Shown here: positions 63,983 to 64,000 of the stretch, in pieces
How positions within the stretch are numbered: the first letter of the stretch is position 1
Layout: every line of letters begins with the position of its first letter
Assembly (NCBI RefSeq): GCF_013283745.1
Contig: NZ_JABSTZ010000001.1
Location: 248,001 to 312,000 of the forward strand
Direction: 5' to 3'
Source: Aeromicrobium stalagmiti
Lineage (GTDB): Bacteria > Actinomycetota > Actinomycetes > Propionibacteriales > Nocardioidaceae
Length of the DNA: 64,000 nucleotides
The notes under the pieces: model-generated
The model's database searches: none
What the model saw: the letters and a program-made list of their open reading frames with translations, nothing else
What the model was told of the DNA's origin: nothing
Translations under genes and position numbers: made by a program

Positions 63983-64000
63983 CCCTCCGGGTCAGGAAAA

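Overview
The window is high-GC actinobacterial DNA with dense coding, many GTG starts and 4-base ATGA/GTGA overlaps. Mycothiol genes (mshA, mshD), carD, glnR, an HbhA-like protein and several gene orders shared with Mycobacterium (gpm1-senX3-regX3 with mshA-ybjN; Rv0474-Rv0476; sseC-cysA-thiX-glnR-mshD; ppk-mutT1) place it among mycothiol-producing actinobacteria. A member of Nocardioidaceae such as Aeromicrobium is my best guess, by inference only. I see no tRNA, rRNA, CRISPR array, transposase, integrase or phage gene. The backbone is chromosomal core with a few accessory blocks. No stretch over 300 bases lacks a gene.

Layout. 1-3.7 kb: end of a C39-like peptidase, a membrane molybdopterin oxidoreductase, ispF, carD and a lipoprotein. 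3.8-6.4 kb: phoU divergent from senX3-regX3 across a PHO box. 6.4-11.1 kb: a small secreted protein, gpmA, a cysteine-free DsbA-fold protein, ybjN, mshA and an SDR. 11.2-18.6 kb: a MarR-controlled DHA2 efflux pump, typA, and an ABC-exporter operon ending in an AlkB-like gene. 19-23.2 kb: a BCCT transporter, an XRE regulator-hbhA operon, DUF2516 and an asparaginase-II family protein. 23.3-28 kb: three tandem exported fibronectin-III plus endonuclease/exonuclease/phosphatase proteins. 28-41.8 kb: mannose activation (manC, manA), a DEAD-box helicase and a partial surface-polysaccharide set (priming transferase, Wzz/BY-kinase, tyrosine phosphatase, LCP protein, DUF4012, LPXTG protein), interrupted by ygfZ, nitrobindin and dtd. 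42-48.7 kb: sulfurtransferase/sseC/DUF4395/thioredoxin genes, a MoaD/ThiS-like protein, glnR, an accD-type carboxyltransferase and mshD. 48.8-50.7 kb: an SDR and an HSL-type hydrolase, separated by a five-unit 22-bp repeat array. 50.8-60.9 kb: ppk, DUF3352, mutT1, pstSCAB, pitA and a DUF47 protein. 61-64 kb: a 61-aa protein, a second MFS pump and a GAF histidine kinase.

The strongest theme is phosphate. Sensor and regulator (senX3-regX3, phoU), high-affinity uptake (pstSCAB), low-affinity uptake (pitA with its DUF47 partner) and polyphosphate synthesis (ppk) all lie in this window. Direct GTTCAC-type repeats at 11-bp spacing stand before senX3/phoU, ppk and pstS, which indicates one RegX3/PhoP-type regulon. 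The second theme is the cell surface: GDP-mannose precursors, a phosphoglycosyltransferase, a tyrosine kinase convergent with its likely phosphatase, an LCP ligase and a sortase substrate. No flippase, polymerase or further glycosyltransferase is present. I did not find a convincing new defence or mobile system. The most unusual non-coding structures are the 22-bp array at 49588-49697, a T-tailed hairpin in front of glnR and a three-copy element between typA and alkB.
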